Of a DNA stretch of 40,786 nt, positions 1 to 8,350 are shown in pieces. The position numbers and the translations under genes are program-made. The notes beneath the pieces were generated by a model that was given only the letters and a program-made list of their open reading frames with translations, was not told the DNA's origin and searched no databases. Source of the DNA: Parabacteroides sp. ZJ-118 (GTDB lineage Bacteria; Bacteroidota; Bacteroidia; Bacteroidales; Tannerellaceae); the NCBI RefSeq assembly GCF_011038785.1, contig NZ_JAAKDT010000032.1, positions 1 to 40,786 on the forward strand. Reading direction: 5' to 3'. Numbering within the stretch: the stretch's first letter is position 1; the number at the start of each line of letters is the position of its first letter.

Positions 1-102
<102 letters not shown>

Positions 103-126
103 GAGTGAAGGCGATAGCCGGAAGAG

Positions 127-166
127 AGGGGAGTCAATCCGAAAGGGTTGGCTCCCTTTCTTTTTT
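127..166 (+). terminator. Rho-independent terminator of the rRNA operon
   Basis: GGGAGTCAATCC and GGGTTGGCTCCC form a 12-bp stem (with G-U pairs) around a GAAA loop, followed by CTTTCTTTTTT. It sits about 25 bases after the 5S end. On the minus strand there is no T run, so it does not obviously serve the converging cob operon. Confidence 0.88.
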
Positions 167-206
167 ATGAGCCGGAAAATATTTTTCTCGGAATGTGTGT
201 TGGAGG

Positions 207-740
207 TTAATTCAATACTAATTTTACGATAGATCCGTAAGACGGTACGTTCTTAAAAGCGTCTTGCAAAGGATATTCGCCCGCATAGACCCGGGCGCAT
301 GTTAATACGCCACCATGGGCGAACAAGCATACCTTCTGCAATCCGGTTTTACGAAGCTCGTCAAGGAAGTCGCTAACCCGGTTATATTGGTCTTGGAGTG
401 ATTCCCCATTCGGAGTCGGGTTGTTTATCCAATCCTTGAACCACGCCTCGGAACGAGGATCGGAAGATAACTCATTCCACGATTTCATTTCCCACTCTCC
501 AAAATTCACCTCCTTGATACGGTCTTCTCTCTCTGCCTCCGGAAAGCCGCAATAATTAGCTAAGCGTACGCAGCGGCTAAGGGGGCTTGTCCAAACTTTA
601 TCGAACGTATGATCGCTCAAGCTTTTTTTTACCTCTTCCGCCTCTTCCTCGAAAGTCGGTTTCAATGGAACATCGGTCTGTCCATAGGCGTAGCCGGCGG
701 GAACGTCGACAGAGGTATGTCTGATTAAATAAATTTCCAT
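207..740 (-). CDS. cobC: Histidine phosphatase, probable alpha-ribazole-5'-phosphate phosphatase (CobC-like)
   Basis: This 177-residue protein has the histidine phosphatase signature RHTS at residues 7-10 (catalytic His8) and a second conserved His in the AHGG motif near residue 142. The superfamily is broad (phosphoglycerate mutase fold). The CobC assignment, removal of the 5' phosphate of alpha-ribazole or adenosylcobalamin phosphate in nucleotide loop assembly, rests on its place: it starts 2 bases after cobS ends and is the last gene of the cobalamin operon. No signal peptide is seen, so it acts in the cytoplasm. The length is close to the 180-200 residues usual for the family. The superfamily is nearly certain; the exact substrate is inferred from context. 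Confidence 0.88.
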   Translation of the reverse strand: MEIYLIRHTSVDVPAGYAYGQTDVPLKPTFEEEAEEVKKSLSDHTFDKVWTSPLSRCVRLANYCGFPEAEREDRIKEVNFGEWEMKSWNELSSDPRSEAWFKDWINNPTPNGESLQDQYNRVSDFLDELRKTGLQKVCLFAHGGVLTCARVYAGEYPLQDAFKNVPSYGSIVKLVLN

Positions 741-742
741 AA

Positions 743-1492
743 TTATATTGTTTGATAGATGATCACGAAACCCATATAGAAACTTAACTCACAAAGAAGA
801 AAAGTCGCTCCACAGCAGTCTCCAGTATATCCTTGTATCTTTCTCTTCATGAAAGAGGTGAGGAGACACCAAGTGATAACAGGGAATGCACCTGCTATGG
901 AATAAACAGGTTGAGGAAGCCATAACAATGGTAGCAAAGCACAAATGATGCTAAATACATATTCCTGAGCGGTCATTCGGCTATATACGGTCTTGTTCTT
1001 GGCTTCCTCCTCTTTCCTCGCGTAGGGCAGGCGATTGATGATCATACTGGAGACACCTTTGCAAAAAGGATCTCCTGTTAGTATGGCACATCCCGCTAGC
1101 TCGATCGGAAGACTGCTTACTAGTAGGTAGAATAACCCGAAGTAGAAGATCAGCCCGATCACTCCATAACTACCAATATGCGAGTCTTTCATGATCGCCA
1201 GTATGCGTTCCCGGCTGGTGCCACCACCAAAACCATCGAAGAAATCCGCCAGCCCGTCCTCATGCAGACAGCCGGTTATCAACAATCGGGTAATCATGGC
1301 GCATAAGATCGCTACGGATGGAGGAAGGATCAAGGAGGAGGCGTACAAGACCAATACTGATAAACCAGCTGTCAACCAGCCGACCAACGCCCAATGACTC
1401 ACGATATTCTTGAAATATGTCGCCGGAACCTCCGCCAACCGCCAGAACGGTAGCCGTGTAAAGAATATAAACGCAGCGAGTATCCGCAACAT
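743..1492 (-). CDS. cobS: Adenosylcobinamide-GDP ribazoletransferase (cobalamin synthase)
   Basis: CobS joins adenosylcobinamide-GDP to alpha-ribazole (or its phosphate) to make adenosylcobalamin (phosphate), at the inner membrane. The 249-residue protein has the family hallmark near residues 75-110: an HEDGLADFFDGFGGG segment with the acidic D-x-x-D pattern, followed by RERILAIMKDSHIGSYG. Several hydrophobic helices fit an integral membrane enzyme, and the length matches the family (about 245-260). It starts 1 base after cobT stops and ends 2 bases before cobC starts, so translation is probably coupled. Identity is firm. Confidence 0.95.
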   Translation of the reverse strand: MLRILAAFIFFTRLPFWRLAEVPATYFKNIVSHWALVGWLTAGLSVLVLYASSLILPPSVAILCAMITRLLITGCLHEDGLADFFDGFGGGTSRERILAIMKDSHIGSYGVIGLIFYFGLFYLLVSSLPIELAGCAILTGDPFCKGVSSMIINRLPYARKEEEAKNKTVYSRMTAQEYVFSIICALLPLLWLPQPVYSIAGAFPVITWCLLTSFMKRKIQGYTGDCCGATFLLCELSFYMGFVIIYQTI

Positions 1493-1493
1493 A

Positions 1494-2534
1494 TCAAAAA
1501 TATTTGGTGATTGCCGCTTGCTTGAAACTATGCATCTCGTTGATCATGCGAACGGCGGAGTCGAGTATCGGGTAAGCGCATACTGAGCCGGAGCCTTCTC
1601 CCAGTCGTAGCCCGAGGTCGAGCAATGCTTTCGCTCCCAAGAAATCCAGTACCCGCTTATGCCCGGCCTCGTCGCCGCAATGCCCGAATACGCAATACGA
1701 CTGCATTTCCGGGTATAAACGGGAAGCCGCTAATACGCAGTTCGTCATGATAAAGCCATCCACGAGGATAATCATTTTCAGCTCGGCGGCACGCAACATA
1801 CCTCCTACAGCCATAACCATCTCATACCCTCCGAAGTAGCGCATTACATCCAAGACGCTTCCATTCCCATCATAATTCTCCAACGAGCGTTTCAGAACAT
1901 TGTATTTATGTCTTACACCCTCGCTATCCAGTCCGCTACCGGCACCCACACAGTCGATCAATGGGATTTGCGTGAGGCAAGTCATCCACATGCTGGAAGC
2001 CGCCGTATTCCCGATACCCATCTCTCCGAAACTGATCACGTTACAGCCCTCGTTGTAACAATCCGTCACGATACCGGCTCCGTATTGAAGCGCTTTTTCC
2101 ATCTCCTCTTCGGTCATGGCCGCCTCGTGAAGGAAGTTACGAGTTCCTCCTTTGCGTACCTTACGATCGATCAGTTGGGGGATAACGGGGAAATCGAAAT
2201 CCACGCCGCCATCCACAATCTTCAACTCGAAACCATGCTGGCGGGCAAGGTAGCAAACTCCCGCCCCTCCGTTTAAGAAATTATGGATCACTTGGCGGGT
2301 TACCTCTTTGGGAGATTTGCTTACACCCTCGTCGGCGATGCCGTGATCCGAGGCATAGATTACATTCACGGGATGACGTAAGACAGGCGATAAGGTCTGC
2401 TGGATCAATCCCACTTGCAGGGCGAGCGCCTCGAGCGTTCCCAATGAGCCTTTCGGCTTTGTCAGATTATCGATCTTGTCTTGTAAAGCTATCTCCAACC
2501 CTTTGTCTGGGGCCTTGATGTGAAATTGTATCAT
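1494..2534 (-). CDS. cobT: Nicotinate-nucleotide--dimethylbenzimidazole phosphoribosyltransferase
   Basis: CobT activates the lower base: it transfers phosphoribose from nicotinate mononucleotide to dimethylbenzimidazole (or another base) to give alpha-ribazole phosphate. The 346-residue protein shows the family motifs [10 protein letters not shown] near residues 27-36, [12 protein letters not shown] near 61-72, [10 protein letters not shown] near 171-180, and a C-terminal LGEGSG motif whose Glu (about residue 313) corresponds to the catalytic Glu317 of the Salmonella enzyme. It lies 30 bases after cobU and 1 base before cobS. No lower-base synthesis gene (bluB) is present in the window, so the base may be salvaged or made elsewhere. 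Confidence 0.97.
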   Translation of the reverse strand: MIQFHIKAPDKGLEIALQDKIDNLTKPKGSLGTLEALALQVGLIQQTLSPVLRHPVNVIYASDHGIADEGVSKSPKEVTRQVIHNFLNGGAGVCYLARQHGFELKIVDGGVDFDFPVIPQLIDRKVRKGGTRNFLHEAAMTEEEMEKALQYGAGIVTDCYNEGCNVISFGEMGIGNTAASSMWMTCLTQIPLIDCVGAGSGLDSEGVRHKYNVLKRSLENYDGNGSVLDVMRYFGGYEMVMAVGGMLRAAELKMIILVDGFIMTNCVLAASRLYPEMQSYCVFGHCGDEAGHKRVLDFLGAKALLDLGLRLGEGSGSVCAYPILDSAVRMINEMHSFKQAAITKYF

Positions 2535-2564
2535 GATCGTAGTATTTTATAGAAGTCGTTGTTC

Positions 2565-3080
2565 TTATTTCTTGATCTTGACGGGGATTCCGCTGACCAT
2601 CAAGACAACCTCGTCTGCCTTCGAGGCGATATATTGGTTGAGCCAGCCTTGCATATCGGTAAATTTCCGTTGCACCTCGTCTATCGGCACACCTCCCATA
2701 CCCAACTCATTTGTCACGAAGATCAAGCAGGCATCTTGCCGGGAAAGTTTATCGAACTCCGCTTTCAGGAGGGAGAGGGATAATTCCACGTCGCTTTGAT
2801 TATCGAAGAAGAAGTTCGTTCCCCAAAGGGTTATACAATCGATTACCACGACACGACCGGTAAGATCGTGACGACTCAGGTATTTCTCCTCCTCTATATT
2901 GGTCCACTCGGGTCCACGGTCCCGCTGATGGCGTTCCACCCGCTTCCGGAATTCCTCGTCCCAGATGCGGGAGGTCGCTAGGTAAACCGGGTTAGGCGAC
3001 AGTGATAAGGCGAGTCTTTGGGCGTATCCGCTTTTGCCTGACCGCTGTCCTCCGGTCACTAAGATCACTTTCTTACTCAT
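2565..3080 (-). CDS. cobU: Adenosylcobinamide kinase / adenosylcobinamide-phosphate guanylyltransferase
   Basis: CobU phosphorylates adenosylcobinamide and then adds GMP to give adenosylcobinamide-GDP. From the chosen start the protein has 171 residues, with the P-loop GGQRSGKS at 10-17 and the conserved RHQ..R segment with His51, equivalent to the His that carries GMP in the Salmonella enzyme. The reading frame stays open to 3116, but the ATG at 3080 puts the P-loop at the usual distance from the N-terminus. This start overlaps the end of the upstream S4-domain gene by 8 bases, which suggests translational coupling. It is the third gene of the minus-strand operon. Confidence 0.95.
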   Translation of the reverse strand: MSKKVILVTGGQRSGKSGYAQRLALSLSPNPVYLATSRIWDEEFRKRVERHQRDRGPEWTNIEEEKYLSRHDLTGRVVVIDCITLWGTNFFFDNQSDVELSLSLLKAEFDKLSRQDACLIFVTNELGMGGVPIDEVQRKFTDMQGWLNQYIASKADEVVLMVSGIPVKIKK

Positions 3081-3642
3081 TACCTTCGTGATTCCTGTTT
3101 TTCCGGTGGGCGGCACGTCTCGCCTTGTTGATCGGGTTGTTCTTGCTTGTTTTCCGAAGGGCGGCCGATTTCGGATTGGCGGCGACTCGTTGTGCCACCG
3201 CCGACTTTCTCAGCGCCTTTCCGAACTTAGGGCGCAAGACATCCCGTAATAATTTCTCCTCGTCGGTAAGTTTGGCGGTTTTGGACTTCCAGCCTCCCTC
3301 TTTCTGCGCCTTACGGGCGGCGGCGTATTTATTGAATTTTCCGAACTTCTCCGTTTTAGCGCCTTCCCGGGCTCCCTTGTTCTCAGGTTTCTCTTTCCAG
3401 AGCGTGCCGAGTAGTTCCTTCTCTTGTCGCTTCTCCTTTTTCGCCTCCTCCTGTAGGCGGATGTATTTCTCTACGTTCAAGCGTTCGCCATCTACCAATA
3501 CGACATCCTCCGCCGTGACCTTCTGGCCTACGTGCGGTAGCTTGCCGTTTACGGTTACCCGTTTCATCTCGATGAAATTGTCCGCTTCCCGGCGTGAGCA
3601 AACACCGGCTTCACTTATCAGTTTGTTTAATCTAATTTCCAT
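3073..3642 (-). CDS. S4-domain RNA-binding protein without a pseudouridine synthase domain
   Basis: Residues 1-60 form an S4 RNA-binding domain of the RsuA/RluB type (RLNKLISEAGVCSRREAD, then VTVNGKLPHVGQKV). In RsuA/RluB enzymes this domain precedes a catalytic domain of about 170 residues. Here it is followed only by about 130 low-complexity, very basic residues rich in Lys, Arg and Ala. No catalytic Asp motif is seen, so pseudouridylation by this protein is unlikely; it probably binds RNA or ribosomes. It lies inside the cobalamin operon, 10 bases after cbiB and overlapping cobU by 8 bases, although no role in B12 synthesis is evident. The domain call is firm, the cellular role unknown. 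Confidence 0.88.
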   Translation of the reverse strand: MEIRLNKLISEAGVCSRREADNFIEMKRVTVNGKLPHVGQKVTAEDVVLVDGERLNVEKYIRLQEEAKKEKRQEKELLGTLWKEKPENKGAREGAKTEKFGKFNKYAAARKAQKEGGWKSKTAKLTDEEKLLRDVLRPKFGKALRKSAVAQRVAANPKSAALRKTSKNNPINKARRAAHRKNRNHEGNE

Positions 3643-3652
3643 ACAATTGATA

Positions 3653-4612
3653 TTATGTTAGTAGTAAAATAAGGGTGACGATCATACCCGTCAACAATTC
3701 CGTATTGCCATTCACTTGGATGGCGATACGCATATCCTCGGTCGTGAACGGCCTTGCGTTCGTTCCGATATAAGGCTTCTCCACCGGTTTGCCGAAATAA
3801 TCATGCGTTCCCCCGAACTGGCAGTCCAAGATGGCCGCCAAGGCCGCTTCCGGATAACCGGAATTGGGGCTTGCGTGTTTTGGTCCGAAACGCCGTACGA
3901 AATCCCTTTTCCCCCAATTATTGGAGACCAACAACATCAGATAGGCCGTGAGGCGGGCCGGAATGTAATTGGCGATATCATCGATTTGCGCCGCTATCCG
4001 TCCGAACTCAAGGTAGCGCTCATTCTTATAACCGATCATTGAATCTAGCGTGTTCACCATCTTGTAAGCCATCATCCCCGGCAACCCTAGCGGGGCAAAC
4101 CAGAACATCGGGGCGATCACGCCGTCGCTTAAGTTCTCGGACAAGGTTTCCAACGCCGCTGCCCGTATCTCTTGTGGTGACAGGTTCGAGGTATCCCTAC
4201 CAACGATCCGCGCCACTTGCCGCCGTCCTTCTTCCGTACTACGGTCCACAGCCTCGAACACCGCCTTCACTTCCTTAATAAGTGTCTTTCCAGACAAGCA
4301 ATAAAATACTCCGACAGCCGTCAGTAACCCATTGAACTGCGGATGTATGATCCAAGCCCACGACAATGTCCACTCGCAGATTAAATACACGCCAAGGATG
4401 AGTGCGACTGCCAGTATACCGCCTTTTAGGATCCGCTCGGAGCCTTTATTCAAGGCTTTCTCTCCGGTGCTGATCGCCTTGCCAAACCATACGATAGGGT
4501 GGGGCCAACCTTCCGGATCTCCCAGCAACCGGTCGGATAACCAACCGCCCAAAAAAGGCACGATCTTGAGTAAATTGATGGAATGATGTAACCAATACAT
4601 ATCGAATGTCAT
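3653..4612 (-). CDS. cbiB: Adenosylcobinamide-phosphate synthase
   Basis: CbiB attaches the aminopropanol (phosphate) arm to adenosylcobyric acid, at the membrane. The protein, 319 residues from the chosen start, shows the family motifs LGDPEGWPHPIVWFGKAI near the N-terminus, IVGRDTSNLS and ETLSENLSDGVIAPMFW in the middle, and NTLDSMIGYKNERY and ASPNSGYPEAALAA further on, with four to five hydrophobic helices. The frame is open to 4645, but a promoter-like TAAGTTTG lies at 4628-4621 on the minus strand, so a start at 4612 (or 4600) is more likely than 4645. It is the first gene of the minus-strand cobalamin operon. Identity is firm; the start is uncertain by a few codons. Confidence 0.93.
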   Translation of the reverse strand: MTFDMYWLHHSINLLKIVPFLGGWLSDRLLGDPEGWPHPIVWFGKAISTGEKALNKGSERILKGGILAVALILGVYLICEWTLSWAWIIHPQFNGLLTAVGVFYCLSGKTLIKEVKAVFEAVDRSTEEGRRQVARIVGRDTSNLSPQEIRAAALETLSENLSDGVIAPMFWFAPLGLPGMMAYKMVNTLDSMIGYKNERYLEFGRIAAQIDDIANYIPARLTAYLMLLVSNNWGKRDFVRRFGPKHASPNSGYPEAALAAILDCQFGGTHDYFGKPVEKPYIGTNARPFTTEDMRIAIQVNGNTELLTGMIVTLILLLT

Positions 4613-4620
4613 TGAGGGGG

Positions 4621-4628
4621 CAAACTTA
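4621..4628 (-). promoter_or_regulatory. Candidate -7 box for the cobalamin operon
   Basis: On the minus strand these bases read TAAGTTTG, a perfect match to the Bacteroidetes -7 consensus TAnnTTTG, just upstream of the cbiB start. I see no TTG at the right distance for a -33 box, and no B12-box typical of a cobalamin riboswitch in the gap. Confidence 0.35.
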
Positions 4629-4692
4629 GACAAAAAAAAGAACATAAGGAAGCGGTAAGCGATTCTTCATCACACATTAGGCGAAAGAAACC

Positions 4693-4700
4693 TACATTTG
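4693..4700 (+). promoter_or_regulatory. Second possible -7 box upstream of rpsF
   Basis: TACATTTG matches the Bacteroidetes -7 consensus exactly and lies 188 bases before rpsF. No -33 TTG is seen at 19-21 bases. If used, it would give the ribosomal operon a leader of about 180 bases. The rest of the gap 4629-4838 shows no gene. Confidence 0.25.
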
Positions 4701-4816
4701 AAGGATTTTCGACCGTAGACTCTCATATTCTTCAGCCGCGAACAATCTTCCACCATCTATATCAATGTTAAAACAGGTTAAGTGGAAGTTTTTCCTTATT
4801 AATGATACGTGTTTGC

Positions 4817-4846
4817 TTGCCGGTCACGAAATAATCACTACCTTTG
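4817..4846 (+). promoter_or_regulatory. Probable promoter of rpsF-rpsR-rplI
   Basis: TTG at 4817-4819, 19 bases, then TACCTTTG at 4839-4846 fit the Bacteroidetes promoter pattern. Transcription would start near 4852, leaving a leader of about 35 bases before the rpsF ATG at 4888. Confidence 0.55.
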
Positions 4847-4887
4847 CACCGCAAAAAAAATTATTAATCAATATTAAACAGCGTTTT

Positions 4888-5244
4888 ATGAACAATTATG
4901 AAACCGTTTTCATTTTGACTCCCGTTTTGTCTGACGCTCAGATGAAGGAAGCGGTAGAGAAATTCACGAACCTCCTGAAAGCTCAAGGAGCTGAGATCGT
5001 GAATGAAGAGAACTGGGGCTTGCGTAAGTTAGCTTATCCTATCGACAAGAAGACAACAGGCTTCTACCAGTTGGTTGAATTCAAGGCAGATCCGAGTGTT
5101 ATCGCTACATTGGAATTGAACTTCCGTCGTGACGAGCGTGTGATCCGCTTCTTGACTTTCCGTCAGGACAAGTATGCCGCAGAATATGCAGCTAAGAGAA
5201 GAAATCTGAAATCATCTAAAGAAACAGTAAAGGAGAATAATTAA
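4888..5244 (+). CDS. rpsF: Small ribosomal subunit protein bS6
   Basis: The 118-residue product begins [11 protein letters not shown] and contains [21 protein letters not shown] and [12 protein letters not shown], the conserved core of S6, which pairs with S18 on the platform of the 30S subunit. The reading frame is open upstream to 4765, but that stretch crosses the promoter box; the ATG at 4888 gives the normal S6 N-terminus and length. It is the first gene of the S6-S18-L9 operon, 2 bases before rpsR. In many bacteria this operon is autoregulated by S6:S18 binding to its leader; I could not recognise that motif here. Confidence 0.97.
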   Translation: MNNYETVFILTPVLSDAQMKEAVEKFTNLLKAQGAEIVNEENWGLRKLAYPIDKKTTGFYQLVEFKADPSVIATLELNFRRDERVIRFLTFRQDKYAAEYAAKRRNLKSSKETVKENN

Positions 5245-5246
5245 TT

Positions 5247-5516
5247 ATGGCAGCAACTCAATCAGAAATCAGATATTTAACACCGCCTTCAGTAGACGTT
5301 AAGAGAAAAAAATATTGCCGTTTCAAAAAGAGCGGTATCAAGTATATCGATTATAAGGATCCTGAATTCTTGAAGAAATTCTTGAACGAGCAAGGTAAGA
5401 TCCTTCCGCGTCGTATTACTGGTACTTCCTTGAAGTTCCAACGTCGTGTGGCTCAGGCTGTAAAGCGTGCTCGTCACCTTGCTTTGCTTCCTTACGTAAC
5501 CGATTTGATGAAATAA
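5247..5516 (+). CDS. rpsR: Small ribosomal subunit protein bS18
   Basis: The 89-residue product has the S18 signature: [18 protein letters not shown], then [20 protein letters not shown] and the basic end [18 protein letters not shown]. It binds S6 in the 30S platform. It lies 2 bases after rpsF and 21 bases before rplI. The single Cys near residue 27 is not part of a complete zinc site, so this is a Cys-poor form. Confidence 0.98.
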   Translation: MAATQSEIRYLTPPSVDVKRKKYCRFKKSGIKYIDYKDPEFLKKFLNEQGKILPRRITGTSLKFQRRVAQAVKRARHLALLPYVTDLMK

Positions 5517-5537
5517 TAAATTAAGAGGAGACAGAAT

Positions 5538-5984
5538 ATGCAAGTTATTTTGAAAGAAGATGTAGTGAATTTAGGCTACAAAGACGATATCGTAACAGTA
5601 AAAGACGGTTACGGACGTAACTTTCTAATCCCCACGGGTAAGGCAGTGATCGCTTCAGAGTCTGCTAAGAAAGTATTGGCTGAGAACTTGAAGCAACGCG
5701 CCCATAAGTTGGCTAAGATCAAGGAAGACGCTCAGGCTTTGGCCACTAAGTTAGAGGGTGTGGCTTTGACGATCGGCGCTAAGACTAGCTCTACAGGCAC
5801 GATCTTTGGTTCTGTGACAAATATCCAAGTTGCTGAGGCTTTGGCCAAGGCCGGTTTCGAGAATATCGACCGTAAGATTATCTATATCAAGGAGTCTGTT
5901 AAGGAAGTAGGTAGCTATAAGGCTGTTTTGAAACTTCACAAGGAGGTTTCTGTTGAGATTCCTTTCGAGGTCGTTTCTGAATAA
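5538..5984 (+). CDS. rplI: Large ribosomal subunit protein bL9
   Basis: The 148-residue product has the L9 N-terminal domain ([19 protein letters not shown], then [17 protein letters not shown]), a connecting helix of about 35 residues rich in Lys and Ala, and the C-terminal rRNA-binding domain. The length is normal. An unusually clear Shine-Dalgarno sequence, GAGGAG at 5524-5529, precedes the ATG; most genes in the window lack one. It is the last gene of the operon, and a terminator follows after 24 bases. Confidence 0.97.
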   Translation: MQVILKEDVVNLGYKDDIVTVKDGYGRNFLIPTGKAVIASESAKKVLAENLKQRAHKLAKIKEDAQALATKLEGVALTIGAKTSSTGTIFGSVTNIQVAEALAKAGFENIDRKIIYIKESVKEVGSYKAVLKLHKEVSVEIPFEVVSE

Positions 5985-6008
5985 TAGAGACTGTAATAGA
6001 TCATAAGG

Positions 6009-6039
6009 GAGGGTGGTTTCGAAACTGCCCTCTTTTTTT
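6009..6039 (+). terminator. Terminator of the rpsF-rpsR-rplI operon
   Basis: GAGGGTGGTTTC and GAAACTGCCCTC form a 12-bp stem with almost no loop, followed by seven T. Confidence 0.88.
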
Positions 6040-6084
6040 GTTTTAATTATAAAAAAAGGACATCTGTCAATCAGTAAAAAACGC

Positions 6085-6092
6085 TACATTTG
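6085..6092 (+). promoter_or_regulatory. Candidate -7 box for the amidase-MCE genes
   Basis: TACATTTG matches the Bacteroidetes -7 consensus and lies 27 bases before the GTG start at 6120. The -33 region (TCTG at 6063-6066, 18 bases away) is poor. Confidence 0.4.
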
Positions 6093-6119
6093 TCTCCGGA
6101 TTCGCAATAATTTCAGAAA

Positions 6120-7283
6120 GTGAGCAAACCGTCTTTTCTATATATTAACTTGCTATTCGCGTTGTCTTTTTTCTTACCCGGACTTCAGGCGAGAGAGAAG
6201 AGTTTTACGGTCGTGATCGATGCCGGGCATGGCGGTAAGGACCCGGGAGCTAGAGGGGCAAATATTAATGAAAAGGAGATAAATCTCGCTGTCGCTTTGA
6301 AACTGGGGCGATTGATTGAGAACAACGCGGAGGATGTACGTGTGATTTATACCCGTAAGACGGATCGTTTTATCGAGTTGGACGAACGTGCGAATATAGC
6401 GAACCGCAACAAAGCGGATCTTTTCATATCTGTCCATACGAATGCCGTAAAGCGTGGAAGTACCGTGCAAGGTACGGAGACGTATACGCTGGGTTTGGCT
6501 CGTAGCGAAGAGAACTTAGAGGTGGCTATGAGCGAGAACTCGGCGATTTTGTTGGAGGATAATTATCAACAACGGTATGAGGGATTTGACCCGAATTCCT
6601 CGGAGTCATATATCATTTTCGAGTTTATGCAGAATAAGCACATGGAGCAAAGTATAAGTCTGGCTTCCGAGATACAGAAATCGTTCGGGGCTTGTAAACG
6701 AGTAGACCGTGGCGTAAGACAGGCTGGCTTTTTGGTGCTTCGTAAAACGAGCATGCCCAGTGTCCTGGTCGAGTTGGGGTATATCTCGAATCGTCAAGAA
6801 GAGCAGTTTATGAGAACCGCCGCTGGACAAAATAAATTAGCGGAGGCGTTGTACGACGCTTTTTGTAAATATAAGAAGAATTACGATCGCCGTAAAGGTT
6901 CTATTTCCGGAACTATCGCTGCTCCCGTGACGAATGAGGAAACCCCGCCTCCGGGGAGCGAGGCTGATATCTTAAATAGAAAGCAACAAACCGCAAGACA
7001 GAAAACTTTAGTTTCTTCCACCACTTCCGTGAACAGGAACACGAAGGGAAAGGTTATATATAAAATACAAATCTTGACTTCCGATAAGAAGCTTCCCGCG
7101 AACTCCCGGTTATTTAAAGGGTACAAGAACGTGGATTTCTATGTGGAGAAAGGTATCTATAAATACACGTATGGCGGGACTACGGATTTTAATTCGATCC
7201 GGAAGATGCGCCGAATGGTTGCGAGGGATTTTAAAGATGCTTTCATCATCGCTTTTAAGGATGGGAAGAAGGTGAAATATTAA
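6120..7283 (+). CDS. N-acetylmuramoyl-L-alanine amidase (Amidase_3), secreted
   Basis: This zinc enzyme cuts the bond between N-acetylmuramic acid and the peptide stem in peptidoglycan and acts in the periplasm. The GTG start gives a signal peptide (residues 1-24, ending LQA). The catalytic domain spans about 29-235: zinc ligands His37 (DAGHGGKDPGA), Glu51 (NEKEINL) and His106 (FISVHTNA), with catalytic Glu218 (VLVELGYISN). A Ser/Thr/Gln-rich linker follows, and residues 310-387 form a basic domain resembling the SPOR-like tails common on Bacteroidetes amidases. The next gene, 38 bases on, is an MCE protein, a pairing I expect in this phylum. The Amidase_3 call is firm; AmiA/B/C orthology is not resolved. 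Confidence 0.94.
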   Translation: MSKPSFLYINLLFALSFFLPGLQAREKSFTVVIDAGHGGKDPGARGANINEKEINLAVALKLGRLIENNAEDVRVIYTRKTDRFIELDERANIANRNKADLFISVHTNAVKRGSTVQGTETYTLGLARSEENLEVAMSENSAILLEDNYQQRYEGFDPNSSESYIIFEFMQNKHMEQSISLASEIQKSFGACKRVDRGVRQAGFLVLRKTSMPSVLVELGYISNRQEEQFMRTAAGQNKLAEALYDAFCKYKKNYDRRKGSISGTIAAPVTNEETPPPGSEADILNRKQQTARQKTLVSSTTSVNRNTKGKVIYKIQILTSDKKLPANSRLFKGYKNVDFYVEKGIYKYTYGGTTDFNSIRKMRRMVARDFKDAFIIAFKDGKKVKY

Positions 7284-7321
7284 TGATAGTAGGAATAAAT
7301 CATACATTATAAATAAAGGAA

Positions 7322-8206
7322 ATGAAAAGTGTATTCACTAAAGAGGCGAAGATCGGACTTGTGACGATCGTAAGTCTGGCGCTATTGTATTTAGGCATTA
7401 ATTATCTGAAGGGTATTAACCTGTTTCAACCGGTGAACCATTACTACGTATCATTCAGCAACGTAAAGGGAGTGACGATTTCCAGTCCTGTATTTGTGGA
7501 TGGTTTTAAGGTGGGATTGGTTCGTGATATCATTTATGATTATGATACGACCGGTAAGATCATCGTTGAGGTTAGCTTGGAAGATAAGATGAGACTGAAT
7601 AAGGGAAGTTATATAGCGATTGTCAATACTTTCTTAAGCGGAGCTGAGTTGCATATCCATTTGAATACTTACGTAGACGACTTCTTGAAGCCGGGTTCTA
7701 CGCTCGAGGGACGGATGGAAGGGGATATGATGCAATCCGTACAGGAGAAGATATTGCCGGGTGTAGAGAATCTTTTGCCGAAGATCGACACGATCTTGGG
7801 TAGCTTGCAGACCTTGATCGCTCATCCGGCCTTGGCTCAGTCCTTGAATCATATCGAAAAAACGACTGGCAACCTGGAGGTGTCTACCCGTCAGTTGAAT
7901 CAGATGTTGAGTAAGGATGTGCCGGGTATCGTGAATAACTTGAAGACGATGACGGATAATTTCTCGGAGGTGAGCGCTAACTTGAGAGAGTTGGATTTGG
8001 CTTCAACGGTCAATTCCATCAATGCGACCTTGGCGAACTTGAAGTTGACTACGGATAAATTGAACTCGACGGACAATAGTATCGGCTTGTTGTTAAACGA
8101 TAAAGGATTGTATGATAATCTGAACAGCACGATGGACAACGCCTCCAAGCTGTTGCTGGATTTGAGGGAGAATCCGAAGAGATACGTTCATTTCTCTGTT
8201 TTTTGA
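7322..8206 (+). CDS. MCE/MlaD family protein
   Basis: The 294-residue product has an N-terminal membrane anchor (residues 11-31), then an MCE domain (about 38-115; VSFSNVKGVTISSPVFVDGFKVG is its typical opening, shown in part) and a long helical C-terminal half with Asn/Leu-rich repeats (NLKTMTDNFSEVSANLREL and similar). MCE proteins form rings that pass lipids between the inner and outer membranes, with an ABC transporter (MlaEF). No such ABC genes are in the window. It probably shares a transcript with the amidase before it. The family is firm; the cargo is unknown. Confidence 0.92.
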   Translation: MKSVFTKEAKIGLVTIVSLALLYLGINYLKGINLFQPVNHYYVSFSNVKGVTISSPVFVDGFKVGLVRDIIYDYDTTGKIIVEVSLEDKMRLNKGSYIAIVNTFLSGAELHIHLNTYVDDFLKPGSTLEGRMEGDMMQSVQEKILPGVENLLPKIDTILGSLQTLIAHPALAQSLNHIEKTTGNLEVSTRQLNQMLSKDVPGIVNNLKTMTDNFSEVSANLRELDLASTVNSINATLANLKLTTDKLNSTDNSIGLLLNDKGLYDNLNSTMDNASKLLLDLRENPKRYVHFSVF

Positions 8207-8240
8207 TTATGTTAGAAAATCATAGTACAAAAAACGTTAT

Positions 8241-8255
8241 TTAGAATCGTTCTAA
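8241..8255. promoter_or_regulatory. Fur/PerR-like inverted repeat
   Basis: TTAGAATCGTTCTAA is a 7-1-7 dyad. It matches the Bacillus PerR box (TTATAATNATTATAA) at 11 of 14 fixed positions. The resemblance is to another phylum's consensus, so binding is only a possibility. Confidence 0.3.
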
Positions 8256-8281
8256 TTAGATAAAAAGTTAGGAGACTCCTG

Positions 8282-8350
8282 CCGGTTATATATATAAGGC
8301 CTTTAGGTAAAGTAAGATAGATGCTTCCTAAGGCCTTATTCTATCACCGG
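8282..8350. other. Long imperfect hairpin after the MCE gene
   Basis: ATAAGGCCTTTAGG (8294-8307) pairs with CCTAAGGCCTTAT (8327-8339) with one bulged T, and CCGGT (8282-8286) with ACCGG (8346-8350) closes an outer stem. It may end the amidase-MCE transcript, but no T run follows directly. Confidence 0.6.

Noticed and set aside
3125-3661. 178-residue ORF on the plus strand
   Set aside because: It is the antisense of the S4-domain gene; its Ser/Phe-rich text mirrors the Lys/Glu-rich codons of the real gene.
4613-4887. Cobalamin riboswitch upstream of cbiB
   Set aside because: I looked for the B12 box (GCCACTG-like) on the minus strand and found none; the predicted leader is only a few bases long.
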